From Kocuria sp. (GTDB taxonomy: Bacteria > Actinomycetota > Actinomycetes > Actinomycetales > Micrococcaceae): 64,000 nt of DNA. Both the position numbers and the translations under genes were made by a program. Positions 8,268-18,691 of the stretch are shown piece by piece (the first letter of the stretch is position 1; every line of letters starts with the position of its first letter). The DNA is taken from positions 62,001-126,000 of the forward strand of contig NZ_JAUNTS010000007.1 of NCBI RefSeq assembly GCF_030538595.1, read 5' to 3'. The notes under the pieces were generated by a model. It did not search any database. It saw only the letters and a list, made by a program, of their open reading frames with translations, and was not told the DNA's origin.

Positions 8268-8301
8268 GATGGTGGTGGCCGATTGCTCGGCCACCACCAT
8301 C
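8268..8301 (-). other. Perfect 14-bp hairpin between dnaK and grpE
   Basis: GATGGTGGTGGCCG (8268-8281) is perfectly complementary to CGGCCACCACCATC (8288-8301), leaving a 6-nt loop. It fills most of the 65-bp space between dnaK and grpE on the transcribed strand. With no U-tract it may be a partial terminator or a 3'-end stabiliser that raises dnaK over the distal genes. Confidence 0.6.
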
Positions 8302-8310
8302 AGAGGTCGA

Positions 8311-10371
<2,061 letters not shown>

Positions 10372-10451
10372 TTACCCCTGCGGGGTCCCCGACGGGGTTT
10401 TGGTTGCCCTCGCATCAACACCGGGTCGGCAGAACCCCTAAAATGGGGCGC

Positions 10452-10973
10452 ATGTACCGAATCGCCACCGTGTGCACCGGCAACATCTGCCGTTCACCCA
10501 TGGCCGAGTTGGCTCTGCGCCGCGCCTTTGACCGGGCCGGTCTTGCAGATCACGTCACTGTCGACTCCGCCGGGATCTCCGATGAAGAGCACGGCAACCC
10601 CATTGATCCACGGGCCCAGCGCCTCCTGAAGCGGGAGGGGCTGAATCCCCATGGCCACCGCGCGCAGCAATTCACACCGCAGTGGTTCGGTGACCATGAC
10701 CTGATTTTGGCCATGGACACCCAGCACGCCCGTGCTCTGGCTTCCATGGCGCCCCACGACGACGACGCCCGCGGCAAGGTGCGCATGTACCGTTCCTTTG
10801 ATCCCGCCGTGGCAGATCTACCCGCCCGTGAACAAGGCATTGTTGACCCGTGGTACGGCAATGCCCAGGGCTTTGAGCAGACGTGGGAGATGGTGACCGG
10901 GGCGCTGGATGGAATCGTGGAGTACACGCGCCACGCGCTGGCGTCATCAGCCGGCACACAGCGGGAGGCCTGA
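10452..10973 (+). CDS. Low-molecular-weight protein tyrosine phosphatase
   Basis: The enzyme hydrolyses phosphotyrosine through a cysteinyl-phosphate intermediate. From ATG 10452 it has 173 residues. The P-loop is VCTGNICRSP with the CX5R motif at Cys8-Arg14, and the general acid is Asp132 in the IVDPWYG loop; both are intact. An alternative ATG lies three codons upstream without a better ribosome-binding site. The gene is divergent from the dnaK operon, and the P-loop kinase gene follows after 3 bp, so the two are probably co-transcribed. In actinobacteria such enzymes may act on capsule regulators or be exported; nothing here decides this. Confidence 0.93.
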   Translation: MYRIATVCTGNICRSPMAELALRRAFDRAGLADHVTVDSAGISDEEHGNPIDPRAQRLLKREGLNPHGHRAQQFTPQWFGDHDLILAMDTQHARALASMAPHDDDARGKVRMYRSFDPAVADLPAREQGIVDPWYGNAQGFEQTWEMVTGALDGIVEYTRHALASSAGTQREA

Positions 10974-10976
10974 AGC

Positions 10977-11570
10977 GTGCAAGACGTTGAATTGCACATG
11001 GACCCGGCCATTGCGCAGGCCAATCCATCCGGGCTGGCACTGGTCCACCAGCTGGAAAACCCCACCCGAAAACCGCATCTGATCGGCATTGACGGCCGCT
11101 CCGGAGCCGGCAAGACCAGTTTGGCCAGCCAGCTTTCTGAGGTGCTTTCCGTGACCCGGGACGTGGTCACCTTTCACCTGGAGGACATCTATCCGGGATG
11201 GGATGGTCTGGCGCAAGGCATTGAGATCTACAACGACTCCATCCTGGCCACCCTGCGCGAAGAACAGGACGCCTACTGGGCCGCCTGGGACTGGCTTGCC
11301 GATTCCTCCGGCGGCCCCCGGCTGACCCGCCCCGCCGAGATCGTGATTCTGGAAGGTGTGGGGGCCTGCAACTGGGTGGCACGGGAGGTGCTGGACGTCT
11401 CCGTGTGGGTGGAGCTTCCGGAGGCTCAGCGCCGCACCCGCGCGCTGAACCGGGACGGCAAGTCCTACCTGGAGTTCTGGGACCGGTGGGCAGCCCAGGA
11501 AAACCAGTACCTGGAGGCTGATCCCGTGTGGGAGAGCGCAGACATCATCCAGCCCGGCCCCACTGCCTGA
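10977..11570 (+). CDS. P-loop NTPase, uridine kinase-like
   Basis: The 197-residue protein starts at GTG 10977, three bases after the phosphatase stop; ATG 10998 is an alternative. It has a Walker A loop GIDGRSGAGKTS at about residues 37-48, a DDIYPGWDGL-like segment (HLEDIYPGWDG) where uridine kinases bind the nucleoside, and a hydrophobic IVILEGVGA strand as Walker B. This pattern is that of the small uridine-kinase-like ATP-binding proteins common in Actinobacteria. The true phosphate acceptor is unknown. Tandem placement with a tyrosine phosphatase suggests translational coupling but not a shared pathway. Confidence 0.75.
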   Translation: MQDVELHMDPAIAQANPSGLALVHQLENPTRKPHLIGIDGRSGAGKTSLASQLSEVLSVTRDVVTFHLEDIYPGWDGLAQGIEIYNDSILATLREEQDAYWAAWDWLADSSGGPRLTRPAEIVILEGVGACNWVAREVLDVSVWVELPEAQRRTRALNRDGKSYLEFWDRWAAQENQYLEADPVWESADIIQPGPTA

Positions 11571-11574
11571 TCGA

Positions 11575-11594
11575 ACCGGGGCCCGCCGCCCGGT
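11575..11594. terminator. Weak hairpin in the kinase / ECF transporter convergent gap
   Basis: ACCGGG (11575-11580) and CCCGGT (11589-11594) form a 6-bp GC-only stem with an 8-nt loop just past the kinase stop. The remaining 95 bp of the convergent gap shows nothing convincing. Low confidence. Confidence 0.3.
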
Positions 11595-11688
11595 CAAGCA
11601 CTCTTTCGCTGCTCGGCCAAGCGCCGTCTCACTACTGGGACAACGGCACTGGGACAACGCCTACCTCGCTGCCCGCTCAACGGCTGCC

Positions 11689-14091
11689 TCACTGCCAGAT
11701 GAAGCGCTGCGCCCCCGTCAGGTGAGAAACCACCAGGGCACCCACGCCCAAGACCAGTGTCACGGCAACAAGCTGAACGTCTGCCCGGGTTCTGGTGATG
11801 GGCCTGGCCCACGTGCGCTGCTGGGCAGCCACCACGGAGCCAAAACCCCGCACTTCCATGGTGACAGCCAGTCGGGTGGCCCGCCGCAACGCCTGAACCA
11901 GCAGCCCGAATCCACGTCCCCACACTTCCGCCACAACCAGTCGCGGGCTGCGGGATGCCCCTGCTCCGCGAGCCCTGCGCGCGGTCACCAGAACCTGCCA
12001 CTGCCGCATCATGACGGTCATCAAGCGCAACCCCACCAGCGCGGCTATCACAAACCGAGCCGGTAGTTTTGCCGTGCGCGCCAACCCGTCGGCCAGATCC
12101 GTGGGATCGGTGGTGAGCAACAGCACCAACCCCGGCAGCGCCAGAGCCAGCCCTCGCAAGGCAATCGCGGCTCCAGCTGCCAGGGAGCCTTCCGAAATCG
12201 TGACCGGCCCCAGGAGCAGCAGCGTGGCTCCCGAATCTTCCGCCAGCAGTGCAGTTCCCCATCCGGAGAGCAGAGCTGCAAGCAGCAGGGGCCAAGCCAC
12301 CAGCAGGAGTCGCAGCGGCCGTTGGCCTGCCAAGACCAGCGCCAGCAGTTCCCCGCCCAGAATCAGCCCGGAGGTCACCGGATCGGCTGAAATCACCAAG
12401 GGCACCGTGAGCATGACGGCGCAGAAGAGTTTGGTCAGCGCATCCCGGCCACTGAGCCAGCCGCGCTGGTGGGTGAGTGGAGACTCAGGTGCCCGCTCCG
12501 CAACTTGCTCTGAAGAGTCCGCCGGTTCCACCCGCAGTTCAGTGGCGCCCAGCGCGTGAATCAGCTCGCGGTCATGGGTCACCACCACCACTGCGCGCCC
12601 GGCCCGTACCTGATCCGCCAGGAGGTTGACCACGGAATGCCAGGTGGCCGCATCCTGGCCAAAGGTGGGTTCGTCCAACACCAGCACATCGGGGGCTGCG
12701 GCCATCACGGTTCCCACGGACAAGCGGCGCTTTTGACCACCGGAGAGGGTGAACGGATTGGCTTGGGCCACCTCCACCAGATCCAGGCGTTCCAGCAGAT
12801 CGTCCACGGTGGCCTGGATGTCAGCGGAAGCCCAACCGGCACGGCGGGGGCCTTCTGCAAGTTCCGCCCGGACCGTGTTGGCCAGAAATTGATGTTCTGG
12901 TTCTTGGAACACGGTGCCGATCCGGGTCAGCAGCTCGGGCCCGGACCAGGCTGAGGGGTCCGCAACCGTGTCCCCAGCCAGCGCCGGCAGGGCGGTCACG
13001 CTTCCACCGGCGGGTACCAACAGCCCCGCCAAGGTCAGTGCCAGGGTGGACTTACCGGCCCCGTTGACTCCCGTCAGTGCCGTCGCCGTGCCACCGCGCA
13101 CCGTGTAATTCACCGGTTGAGCCACGGGTTGCCCGGCCACGGCATGCTCCGGCACGGTGCGCCCGGAACGCACCTTGCGGCGGCGTTGGGCCAGTGCCCG
13201 GGAAGAAGGCTGCTGACGGGAAACTCTGAGTTCTTGTAATTCCAATAATTCTGGGCCAGGTTCCGGACGTGCTTGCACCGGAGTCGGCAACCCACGCTGA
13301 GGCACCCAAATCCCCTGGCGGGCCAAGGTTTCCCGGCGGTGCAAATCCCCAAAAACCTCGCTGGGTAGCCCGTCCTGCTCCACGCCGTTCGGGCCCAGGA
13401 CCACCACCCGGTCCACCACGTCCGCCCAGACTTCCGTGCGGTGCTCCACCACAATCAACGTGGCACCGGTACGTTCCAGTACGGATTCCACGGCGGCGCG
13501 CACCGTGCGCACACCTTCCGGATCCAAGTTGGCCGTGGGCTCGTCCAAGAGCAGCAGTTGCGGGTGCATGGCAGTCACCCCGGCCAGGGCCAAGCGCTGC
13601 TGTTGTCCGCCGGAGAGGGCATCCGTTTGCCGGTCCAGGGGCACGCTCAGGCCAACGGCCTCCAGTGCGGCATCCACCCGTGGCCAGATCTTCTGGGGTG
13701 CCACGGCCAGATTCTCCGGGCCGAAAGCGACGTCGTCCCCCACCCTGGCCAGCACAATCCCCGCTTCCGGGTCCTGTTGCAGCAACCCCGTGATGCTGGC
13801 CCTCTCCAGAGCTGGGCGGCCCTGGATCAGCAATTCCCCGCTGGGCCCGGACCCTTGGGCAGTATTGTTTTCACCGTCCGCCGCGGCGCTGTCCGCGGAT
13901 GAGTCCTCCACCCCCGGGTCCAAAACCCCGGCCAAAGCGTGGAGCAAGGTGGACTTGCCCACACCGCTGGGGCCCACCACCAGAACTTTCTCCCCCGGTT
14001 CCACCCGGAACGTCACCCCGGACGGGGATGCCCGTGCTCGGTCCGGATGGCGCCAGGAAAAGTCCCTGGCTTCCACCAAGGCACCCCGCAT
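11689..14091 (-). CDS. ECF transporter energising module: two ATPases fused to EcfT (YkoD-YkoC-like)
   Basis: The 800-residue protein from ATG 14091 is a fusion of three parts. ABC domain 1 (about 1-270) has Walker A VVGPSGVGKSTLL and LSGGQQQRLALAG followed by LLLLDEPTANLDPE. ABC domain 2 (about 300-540) has TGVNGAGKSTLAL and LSGGQKRRLSVG with VLVLDEPTFGQDA. A C-terminal EcfT/CbiQ membrane domain (about 560-800, about five helices) carries two coupling motifs, TARRARGAGA and MEVRGFG. With the YkoE S-component encoded directly upstream (the ykoE stop is 2 bp before this start) and a TPP riboswitch ahead, this should power import of thiamine or its hydroxymethylpyrimidine precursor. In many bacteria YkoD and YkoC are separate proteins; here all energising parts are one chain. 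Confidence 0.92.
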   Translation of the reverse strand: MRGALVEARDFSWRHPDRARASPSGVTFRVEPGEKVLVVGPSGVGKSTLLHALAGVLDPGVEDSSADSAAADGENNTAQGSGPSGELLIQGRPALERASITGLLQQDPEAGIVLARVGDDVAFGPENLAVAPQKIWPRVDAALEAVGLSVPLDRQTDALSGGQQQRLALAGVTAMHPQLLLLDEPTANLDPEGVRTVRAAVESVLERTGATLIVVEHRTEVWADVVDRVVVLGPNGVEQDGLPSEVFGDLHRRETLARQGIWVPQRGLPTPVQARPEPGPELLELQELRVSRQQPSSRALAQRRRKVRSGRTVPEHAVAGQPVAQPVNYTVRGGTATALTGVNGAGKSTLALTLAGLLVPAGGSVTALPALAGDTVADPSAWSGPELLTRIGTVFQEPEHQFLANTVRAELAEGPRRAGWASADIQATVDDLLERLDLVEVAQANPFTLSGGQKRRLSVGTVMAAAPDVLVLDEPTFGQDAATWHSVVNLLADQVRAGRAVVVVTHDRELIHALGATELRVEPADSSEQVAERAPESPLTHQRGWLSGRDALTKLFCAVMLTVPLVISADPVTSGLILGGELLALVLAGQRPLRLLLVAWPLLLAALLSGWGTALLAEDSGATLLLLGPVTISEGSLAAGAAIALRGLALALPGLVLLLTTDPTDLADGLARTAKLPARFVIAALVGLRLMTVMMRQWQVLVTARRARGAGASRSPRLVVAEVWGRGFGLLVQALRRATRLAVTMEVRGFGSVVAAQQRTWARPITRTRADVQLVAVTLVLGVGALVVSHLTGAQRFIWQ

Positions 14092-14093
14092 GT

Positions 14094-14723
14094 TCACCGT
14101 CCGGAGGACAGCGCGGAGAGCACGCCGGTGGCACGCAGGGCTCGGGTCAGCGCCCACATCAGCAACCCGGCGATCACCGCACCGGAGACCGTGGCAAAGA
14201 CCACATAGACCACCTGATGGGCACTCTGCCATTCGTAGTAGTAGATGATGCACTCGGACACGCTGCCGAACAGCCCCGCCAGGGCACCGGCAGCGGTGGC
14301 CACCACCGGGCCGAACCGCCGGTAGCCCGTGGCTGCAAAGATCAACTCCGCGCCCAAGCCCTGAACCAGCCCGGAAATCACAACGGTCAACCCAAAATGC
14401 GTGCCCATCAACCCTTGGAAAACCGCCGCCAACAGTTCACAGACCAACGCGGCCCCTGGTTTGCGGATGATCAACCCGCCCAAAGTGCCAGCGATCAACC
14501 ATCCACCCATCATGAACCCGGAAGCAGGCGGATAAGCCACGGCGGCGCTGGTGATCATGGGGTAGACCAGATTGGACCAGGCCCAGAAGATCACGCCGCA
14601 AGCTGCCGCCAGCACGGCCAAGACCACCAAATCCACCACCCGCCACTGCATGCGCGAGCGCCTGGTTCCGGGGCGGGCTGCGGTGGTGGTGCGCCGATCC
14701 GCAGAATGTGACGTCTTGTTCAT
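14094..14723 (-). CDS. ykoE: ECF transporter S component YkoE (thiamine/HMP uptake)
   Basis: The 209-residue membrane protein from ATG 14723 (GGGAGGAAACC site) has six hydrophobic segments after a basic N-terminal 35 residues. The segments around WSNLVYPMITSAAVAYPPAS and GGWLIAGTLGGLIIRKPGAAL, with ELLAAVFQGLMGTHFG, are typical of YkoE, the substrate-binding subunit of the YkoEDC importer. It is the first gene after a TPP riboswitch and is followed immediately by the fused ATPase/EcfT gene, so substrate capture and energy coupling are one operon. It should be shut off by thiamine pyrophosphate. Whether the cargo is thiamine or hydroxymethylpyrimidine cannot be told from sequence. Confidence 0.92.
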   Translation of the reverse strand: MNKTSHSADRRTTTAARPGTRRSRMQWRVVDLVVLAVLAAACGVIFWAWSNLVYPMITSAAVAYPPASGFMMGGWLIAGTLGGLIIRKPGAALVCELLAAVFQGLMGTHFGLTVVISGLVQGLGAELIFAATGYRRFGPVVATAAGALAGLFGSVSECIIYYYEWQSAHQVVYVVFATVSGAVIAGLLMWALTRALRATGVLSALSSGR

Positions 14724-14821
14724 GGTTTCCTCCCGATCCGGGGCGCAGCGCCACCGGCATGTGTTCAGGAGGGGGAGGTGCCCGGTCCGTGCCACACGGA
14801 CCCCGGACACCCCGAGATGCT

Positions 14822-14908
14822 CGACTCCCTAGCGCCGGTACTAACCGGATCAGGTTCGAGGGTCTGCGGTCGCCCGCACTCTCAGCGCTTACGCGCTCCC
14901 CTGTCGTT
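14822..14908 (-). ncRNA. TPP riboswitch (THI element)
   Basis: On the minus strand the aptamer shows the two conserved blocks: GCTGAGAGTGCGG (pyrimidine-sensor helix) and, after the P3 helix, ACCTGATCCGGTTAGTACCG followed by GCGCTAGGGA (pyrophosphate-sensor helix). It ends about 100 nt before the ykoE start, leaving room for an expression platform that occludes the AGGAGG. It binds thiamine pyrophosphate and should repress ykoE and the ATPase fusion. The rest of the 308-bp gene-free stretch (14724-15031) holds the expression platform, a probable upstream promoter, and a 10-bp inverted repeat (14939-14948 with 15005-15014) past the DUF4235 stop. Confidence 0.95.
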
Positions 14909-15031
14909 ACAGTGCCCGCTCACTCTAGCAAGCACGTGACGACGCCGGCGCCCACACCTGGCAACCCGTGCTCACTCAAGCGGAGGTCACGCAGGCCGGG
15001 GACACCGGCGTCGTTGAAAAATTGAGGGGGT

Positions 15032-15289
15032 TCAGGCGCCGATCTGGTCGCTGTCACCCTGCATCTTGGCCACCTGACGGGTCACGCCCACCTTGATGAC
15101 GGTGGTCACCACACCCGTGATGACGGCCCACAGGAGAATGTCAGCCCAACGTTCCTGCGGGTCCGGGTTCTTGGCCGGGGGTTCATGGCCCGTGACCTTG
15201 CCCCAGATGGCGGTCAGACCCTTGTTGGCCACCGTGACGCCCGCAATGGAGGCAGCGGTTCCCACCAGGCTCAATACTTTGTCGTTCAT
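15032..15289 (-). CDS. DUF4235 small membrane protein
   Basis: The 85-residue protein starts at ATG 15289 behind AAGGAG; a GTG two codons upstream is an alternative start. It has one hydrophobic stretch near residues 8-22 (SLVGTAASIAGVTVANKG) and a clear transmembrane helix around 52-68 (ILLWAVITGVVTTVIKVGV), separated by a Pro-rich, charged linker. This is the DUF4235 pattern common in Actinobacteria, with no assigned function. It follows the mrp operon on the same strand with only 57 bp between, so it may ride on that transcript, but a 14-bp palindrome lies in the gap. Confidence 0.8.
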   Translation of the reverse strand: MNDKVLSLVGTAASIAGVTVANKGLTAIWGKVTGHEPPAKNPDPQERWADILLWAVITGVVTTVIKVGVTRQVAKMQGDSDQIGA

Positions 15290-15303
15290 GGTCACTCCTT
15301 CAC

Positions 15304-15317
15304 CGGACCGCGGTCCG
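15304..15317. promoter_or_regulatory. 14-bp perfect palindrome upstream of DUF4235 gene
   Basis: CGGACCGCGGTCCG is its own reverse complement, with no loop. It lies 15 bp upstream of the DUF4235 ATG and 30 bp past the mrpG stop. A loop-free palindrome is more like a protein-binding site than a terminator, but no family can be named. Confidence 0.35.
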
Positions 15318-15346
15318 AGTTCGTGGACAATTCTCCCGGCACAACC

Positions 15347-15745
15347 TTAGCGCGCGGCTGAATCAGGATTGTCAGCAATCTGCTCAACGCGAGTTTCCAC
15401 CGGAGTGTTGCCTTTCAGAGCAAGGGCGAGTTCGTCCTTGGTGACGCCCTCCTCCTTGACGTGCTTGCTGCGGTAGCTGGCGCGGCCCACCATGTGGGCG
15501 TTCACCGGGGCCGTCAGCAACATGAACACCCAGCCCAACATGGCCAGCGGGAACAGCTCCCAAGCGCGGTTGATGATCACCACCGCCAGCAAAACGCACA
15601 GCAATCCCAGCACCTGCGGCTTGGTGGCTGCGTGCATGCGGGTCAGGACATCCGGCAAGCGCACCAAACCCAATCCGGCAGCCAGGGACATCAGGCAGCC
15701 CACCAGCAACAAGACCGAACCGATCACATCCAGTACAAGGTCCAT
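15347..15745 (-). CDS. mrpG: Mrp-type cation/proton antiporter subunit G
   Basis: The 132-residue subunit from ATG 15745 has three transmembrane helices (about 4-24, 40-60, 65-85). The family segment LGLVRLPDVLTRMHAATKPQ joins helices 1 and 2. A hydrophilic C-terminal tail of about 45 residues follows. The ATG overlaps the mrpF stop by one base (TGATG), so translation is coupled. The frame is open further upstream, but that part overlaps mrpF. Mrp antiporters are hetero-oligomers exporting Na+ (or K+) in exchange for H+; subunit G is a small accessory subunit needed for assembly. Confidence 0.95.
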   Translation of the reverse strand: MDLVLDVIGSVLLLVGCLMSLAAGLGLVRLPDVLTRMHAATKPQVLGLLCVLLAVVIINRAWELFPLAMLGWVFMLLTAPVNAHMVGRASYRSKHVKEEGVTKDELALALKGNTPVETRVEQIADNPDSAAR

Positions 15746-16221
15746 CAGCGTCCCTCCGTTTCGGTTCCGGAACCGCCGGTCTGGCTGGGCCGCTCCCACT
15801 GTGATCCGGGACCAACTCCCGGGCCGGTGGCCGCTTCCCGGGCCGACTGCGGTGAATGGATGATGGTGATCTCCCCCGTTCCAGTACCCGGTTCCCGTGG
15901 CCGGGACGGCGCCTCCGCGTCCTCCCATTCAGAGCGGGTTCGCCCCGCATCCGGGTGCTGGGACGGGCGGGTCTGCACAAAGCGGGCAAACGTCACGGAG
16001 GCCAGGAAACCCACCAGGGAAATCATGACGGTCAACACCAGGTAGTCCGTGTTCTGCTGCCACAGCATGTCCACACACACCGCGGCCGCCACAATGGCCA
16101 ACAGAACATCACTGGCCAGCACCCGGTCCAACAGTGCGGGGCCCTTGACCAACCGGTACAGCACACCGGCGGCGGCTCCGGCCAGCATCAGGACGGCCAG
16201 GAACAACACGATCGAATTCAT
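15745..16221 (-). CDS. mrpF: Mrp antiporter subunit F with long C-terminal tail
   Basis: The protein has 158 residues; the first 90 hold the three helices of MrpF (MNSIVLFLAVLMLAGAAAGV, KGPALLDRVLASDVLLAIVA, TDYLVLTVMISLVGFLASV). The family segment RLVKGPALLDRVLASD is intact. The last 70 residues are polar and rich in Gly, Pro, Arg and Ser, well beyond the usual length of about 85-100, and probably disordered. The start overlaps the mrpE stop and the end overlaps mrpG by one base. The tail is unlikely to be a missed gene, because the coupled overlap with mrpG needs it in frame. Confidence 0.93.
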   Translation of the reverse strand: MNSIVLFLAVLMLAGAAAGVLYRLVKGPALLDRVLASDVLLAIVAAAVCVDMLWQQNTDYLVLTVMISLVGFLASVTFARFVQTRPSQHPDAGRTRSEWEDAEAPSRPREPGTGTGEITIIHSPQSAREAATGPGVGPGSQWERPSQTGGSGTETEGR

Positions 16222-16910
16222 CAGCGATCTCCTGACTGTTCGGGGGCACGCAACACAGCCATGGGGTGCTTTCTGCCCAAGCGCTCGTCTTCGGCGTGCA
16301 AGATTGCCAGTTCATGCTGATCGCCCATGGTGCGGATCCACGCCGCTTCCGTGTCCAGGACCACCTGGCGGAAGGACTCCACTTCCTCCTCATTCTTCAC
16401 ATTCAGCACGTGGAAGAACAAGGTGCCGGTGGAGCGGTCCACCTCGATCAGCACAGAACCCGGGATGAGGCCCGTGGTGTTGGCCACCGCGGTGACCAGG
16501 AGGTCATTGCCGGTACGCAGCTGAACACCCACAATGGCGCTGCGCACGTTGGGGCCCTCCTTGATGGCCACCCACAGCACCTGGAAGCTGGCTTTGGTCA
16601 CCTGGTACAGGAAGGTCACACCCATCACCAGGGCCTGCAGCACGTTGAAGCGATACGACAGGGTCACCGGCGGCAGCGCCAGAACGCGGGTCACCAGCAG
16701 AGCAAAAATCACACCGACCGTCAGATTGGTCAGGTTGAACTCACCCCACAGCACTGCCCAGACCACCACCAGCCACAGGATCAGGGGGATCTCCACAATG
16801 AACCGGTGATTACGACGTCGAACTTTGGCTCGCTTGGTGGCCAATCGCTCACGACGTTGCCGGCGCGCCGTCTCTTCTGCGCCGGGCGCAGCGTTGGTGC
16901 TCTCACTCAT
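16221..16910 (-). CDS. mrpE: Mrp antiporter subunit E
   Basis: The 229-residue protein has a basic N-terminal 35 residues, then two or three helices (IPLILWLVVVWAVLWGEF, NLTVGVIFALLVTRVLALPP, LQALVMGVTFLYQVTKASF). A cytoplasmic domain follows with VQLRTGNDLLVTAVANTTGLIPG and the MrpE signature GSVLIEVDRSTGTLFFHVLN. It overlaps mrpD by 4 bp (ATGA) and mrpF by one codon position. The N-terminal and C-terminal extensions make it longer than the 160-residue Bacillus protein, as is usual in actinobacteria. Subunit E is required for full transport activity. Confidence 0.95.
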   Translation of the reverse strand: MSESTNAAPGAEETARRQRRERLATKRAKVRRRNHRFIVEIPLILWLVVVWAVLWGEFNLTNLTVGVIFALLVTRVLALPPVTLSYRFNVLQALVMGVTFLYQVTKASFQVLWVAIKEGPNVRSAIVGVQLRTGNDLLVTAVANTTGLIPGSVLIEVDRSTGTLFFHVLNVKNEEEVESFRQVVLDTEAAWIRTMGDQHELAILHAEDERLGRKHPMAVLRAPEQSGDR

Positions 16911-18691
16911 GGCGTCTCCTCACTGCCGGTTGCAGCGGGTTCGGGTGACTCCGTGGGGCCCGGGTAAATGTCCACGGCCAGGCCCTCCTGTTCACCGTTG
17001 CCGTATTGGGTGCCGGCGGGAACATCAGCACCGTCCGTTGAACCTGCCGTGCCGTCATCTGCGCCGTTCTCCAGCGCACCACCCGGTTGGCCCTCCGGTC
17101 CGAACACAGCCTCCACGTAGGCGGCAGGATTCTTCAGATTGGCGGCGGCATTGTCCGCCACCGCAAACAGCGGGCCGGCAAACACAGTCAGGGCCACGCC
17201 CACCAGCACCAGAGCGGTGGTGGGCCAGACCATCAGGCGCGGCAACAAGCTCACTCGTTGCGCCGGATCTCCGTTACGGCTGGTGATCGTCTGCTGGGCG
17301 CCTGCACCCCAGTGGCCCTCACGGGTGGTGGCCAGCAGCACGGGGTCGGGGAAATCGGCGTCGTCCGGGGTGCGCAGGAACACGCGGTTCCACACGCGCA
17401 TCATGGCGATCAGCGTCAGCAAGGAGGCCAGGACGGCACCGGCAATCACCACGTAGGTCTGCCAGGTGGCCACGTCCACACCGGCCTGGAACAGGCCGAT
17501 CTTGCCCAGGAAGCCGGAGAACGGCGGGATACCACCCAGGTTCAACGCCGGGATCATGTAGAGCAGAGCCAGCACCGGGGCCAAGCGCGCCATGCCCCCC
17601 AGACGGTCCGTGTTGGTGGACCCCCCGCGACGCTCAATCAAGCCAGCCACCAGGAACAGGCTGGTCTGAATGATGATGTGGTGAGCCACGTAGTAGACCA
17701 CCGCCGAGTAGGCCGCCACGGTACCCACCGCAATACCAAAGATCATGTACCCGATGTGGCTGACCAGCGTGAAGGACAACATACGTTTGATGTCGATCTG
17801 GGCCAGGGCACCCAGGATGCCCACCACCATGGTCAGAAGGGAGACCCACATCAACAACGTGTTGACCCGGTCGGCGGTGAACAGCAAGGTTTCCGTCCGG
17901 ATGATCGCATACACGCCCACCTTGGTCAGCAGGCCGGCAAACACCGCAGTGACCGGAGCAGAAGCCGTGGGGTAGGAGTCCGGAAGCCAGAAGGACAGCG
18001 GGAAAACCGCCGCCTTGATGCCAAAGGCAACCAGCAGCATCAAGTGCAGCTGCATCTGAGTGCCTGCGGGCAGTTCCGCCAGCTTGATGGACAGATCCGC
18101 CATGTTCACGGTGCCCGTGGCGGCATAAATCATGCCGATGGCAATCAGGAACAGCACGGAGGAAATGATGGAAACCACCACGTACGTGACACCGGCGCGA
18201 ATCCGCTGTGTGGTGCCACCCATGGTCATCAGCACGTAGGAGGCCACCAGGAAGATCTCGAAACCCACGTAGAGGTTGAACAGGTCCCCTGCCAGGAAGG
18301 CGTTGGAAACACCGGCAACCAGGATCAAGAACGTGGGGTAGAAGATGGAGATGGGGCCTTCGGCATCACCGTCTGCCACACCCTGACCTGTTGCGTAGAT
18401 CAGCACCGCCAGAGACACGATGGTGGAGACCACCAGCATGATCGCGGAGAGCTGGTCCACCATCAGCACAATGCCGAATGGCGCTTCCCATCCACCCAGG
18501 TTGACCGCGGTGGGCGGTGCGTCCCAGGTCTGAATCAGCACCAGGGTCTCCACCACCAAGGACAGCGCCAAGGTGGCAATGGCCATGACCCGCTGCATGC
18601 GGTTGTGCCGGAACAGCACCAACGTCATGGCCGCACCCACGAACGGCACGATGATGGCCAAGGGGGCCAACTGGGCAATCTCTATGCTCAT
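16907..18691 (-). CDS. mrpD: Mrp antiporter subunit D (proton-translocating, NuoN/L-like)
   Basis: The 594-residue polytopic protein resembles complex I antiporter subunits. About 14 helices lie in residues 1-500, with the discontinuous-helix region HLMLLVAFGIKAAVFPLSFW (catalytic Lys) followed by LPDSYPTASAPVTAVFAGLL, and DIKRMLSFTLVSHIGYM carrying the second key Lys. The C-terminal 90 residues are acidic, Gly/Pro-rich and disordered. It overlaps mrpC by 4 bp (ATGA) and mrpE by 4 bp. Together with MrpA it forms the ion-conducting core that trades Na+ for H+ and supports pH and salt homeostasis. Confidence 0.96.
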   Translation of the reverse strand: MSIEIAQLAPLAIIVPFVGAAMTLVLFRHNRMQRVMAIATLALSLVVETLVLIQTWDAPPTAVNLGGWEAPFGIVLMVDQLSAIMLVVSTIVSLAVLIYATGQGVADGDAEGPISIFYPTFLILVAGVSNAFLAGDLFNLYVGFEIFLVASYVLMTMGGTTQRIRAGVTYVVVSIISSVLFLIAIGMIYAATGTVNMADLSIKLAELPAGTQMQLHLMLLVAFGIKAAVFPLSFWLPDSYPTASAPVTAVFAGLLTKVGVYAIIRTETLLFTADRVNTLLMWVSLLTMVVGILGALAQIDIKRMLSFTLVSHIGYMIFGIAVGTVAAYSAVVYYVAHHIIIQTSLFLVAGLIERRGGSTNTDRLGGMARLAPVLALLYMIPALNLGGIPPFSGFLGKIGLFQAGVDVATWQTYVVIAGAVLASLLTLIAMMRVWNRVFLRTPDDADFPDPVLLATTREGHWGAGAQQTITSRNGDPAQRVSLLPRLMVWPTTALVLVGVALTVFAGPLFAVADNAAANLKNPAAYVEAVFGPEGQPGGALENGADDGTAGSTDGADVPAGTQYGNGEQEGLAVDIYPGPTESPEPAATGSEETP

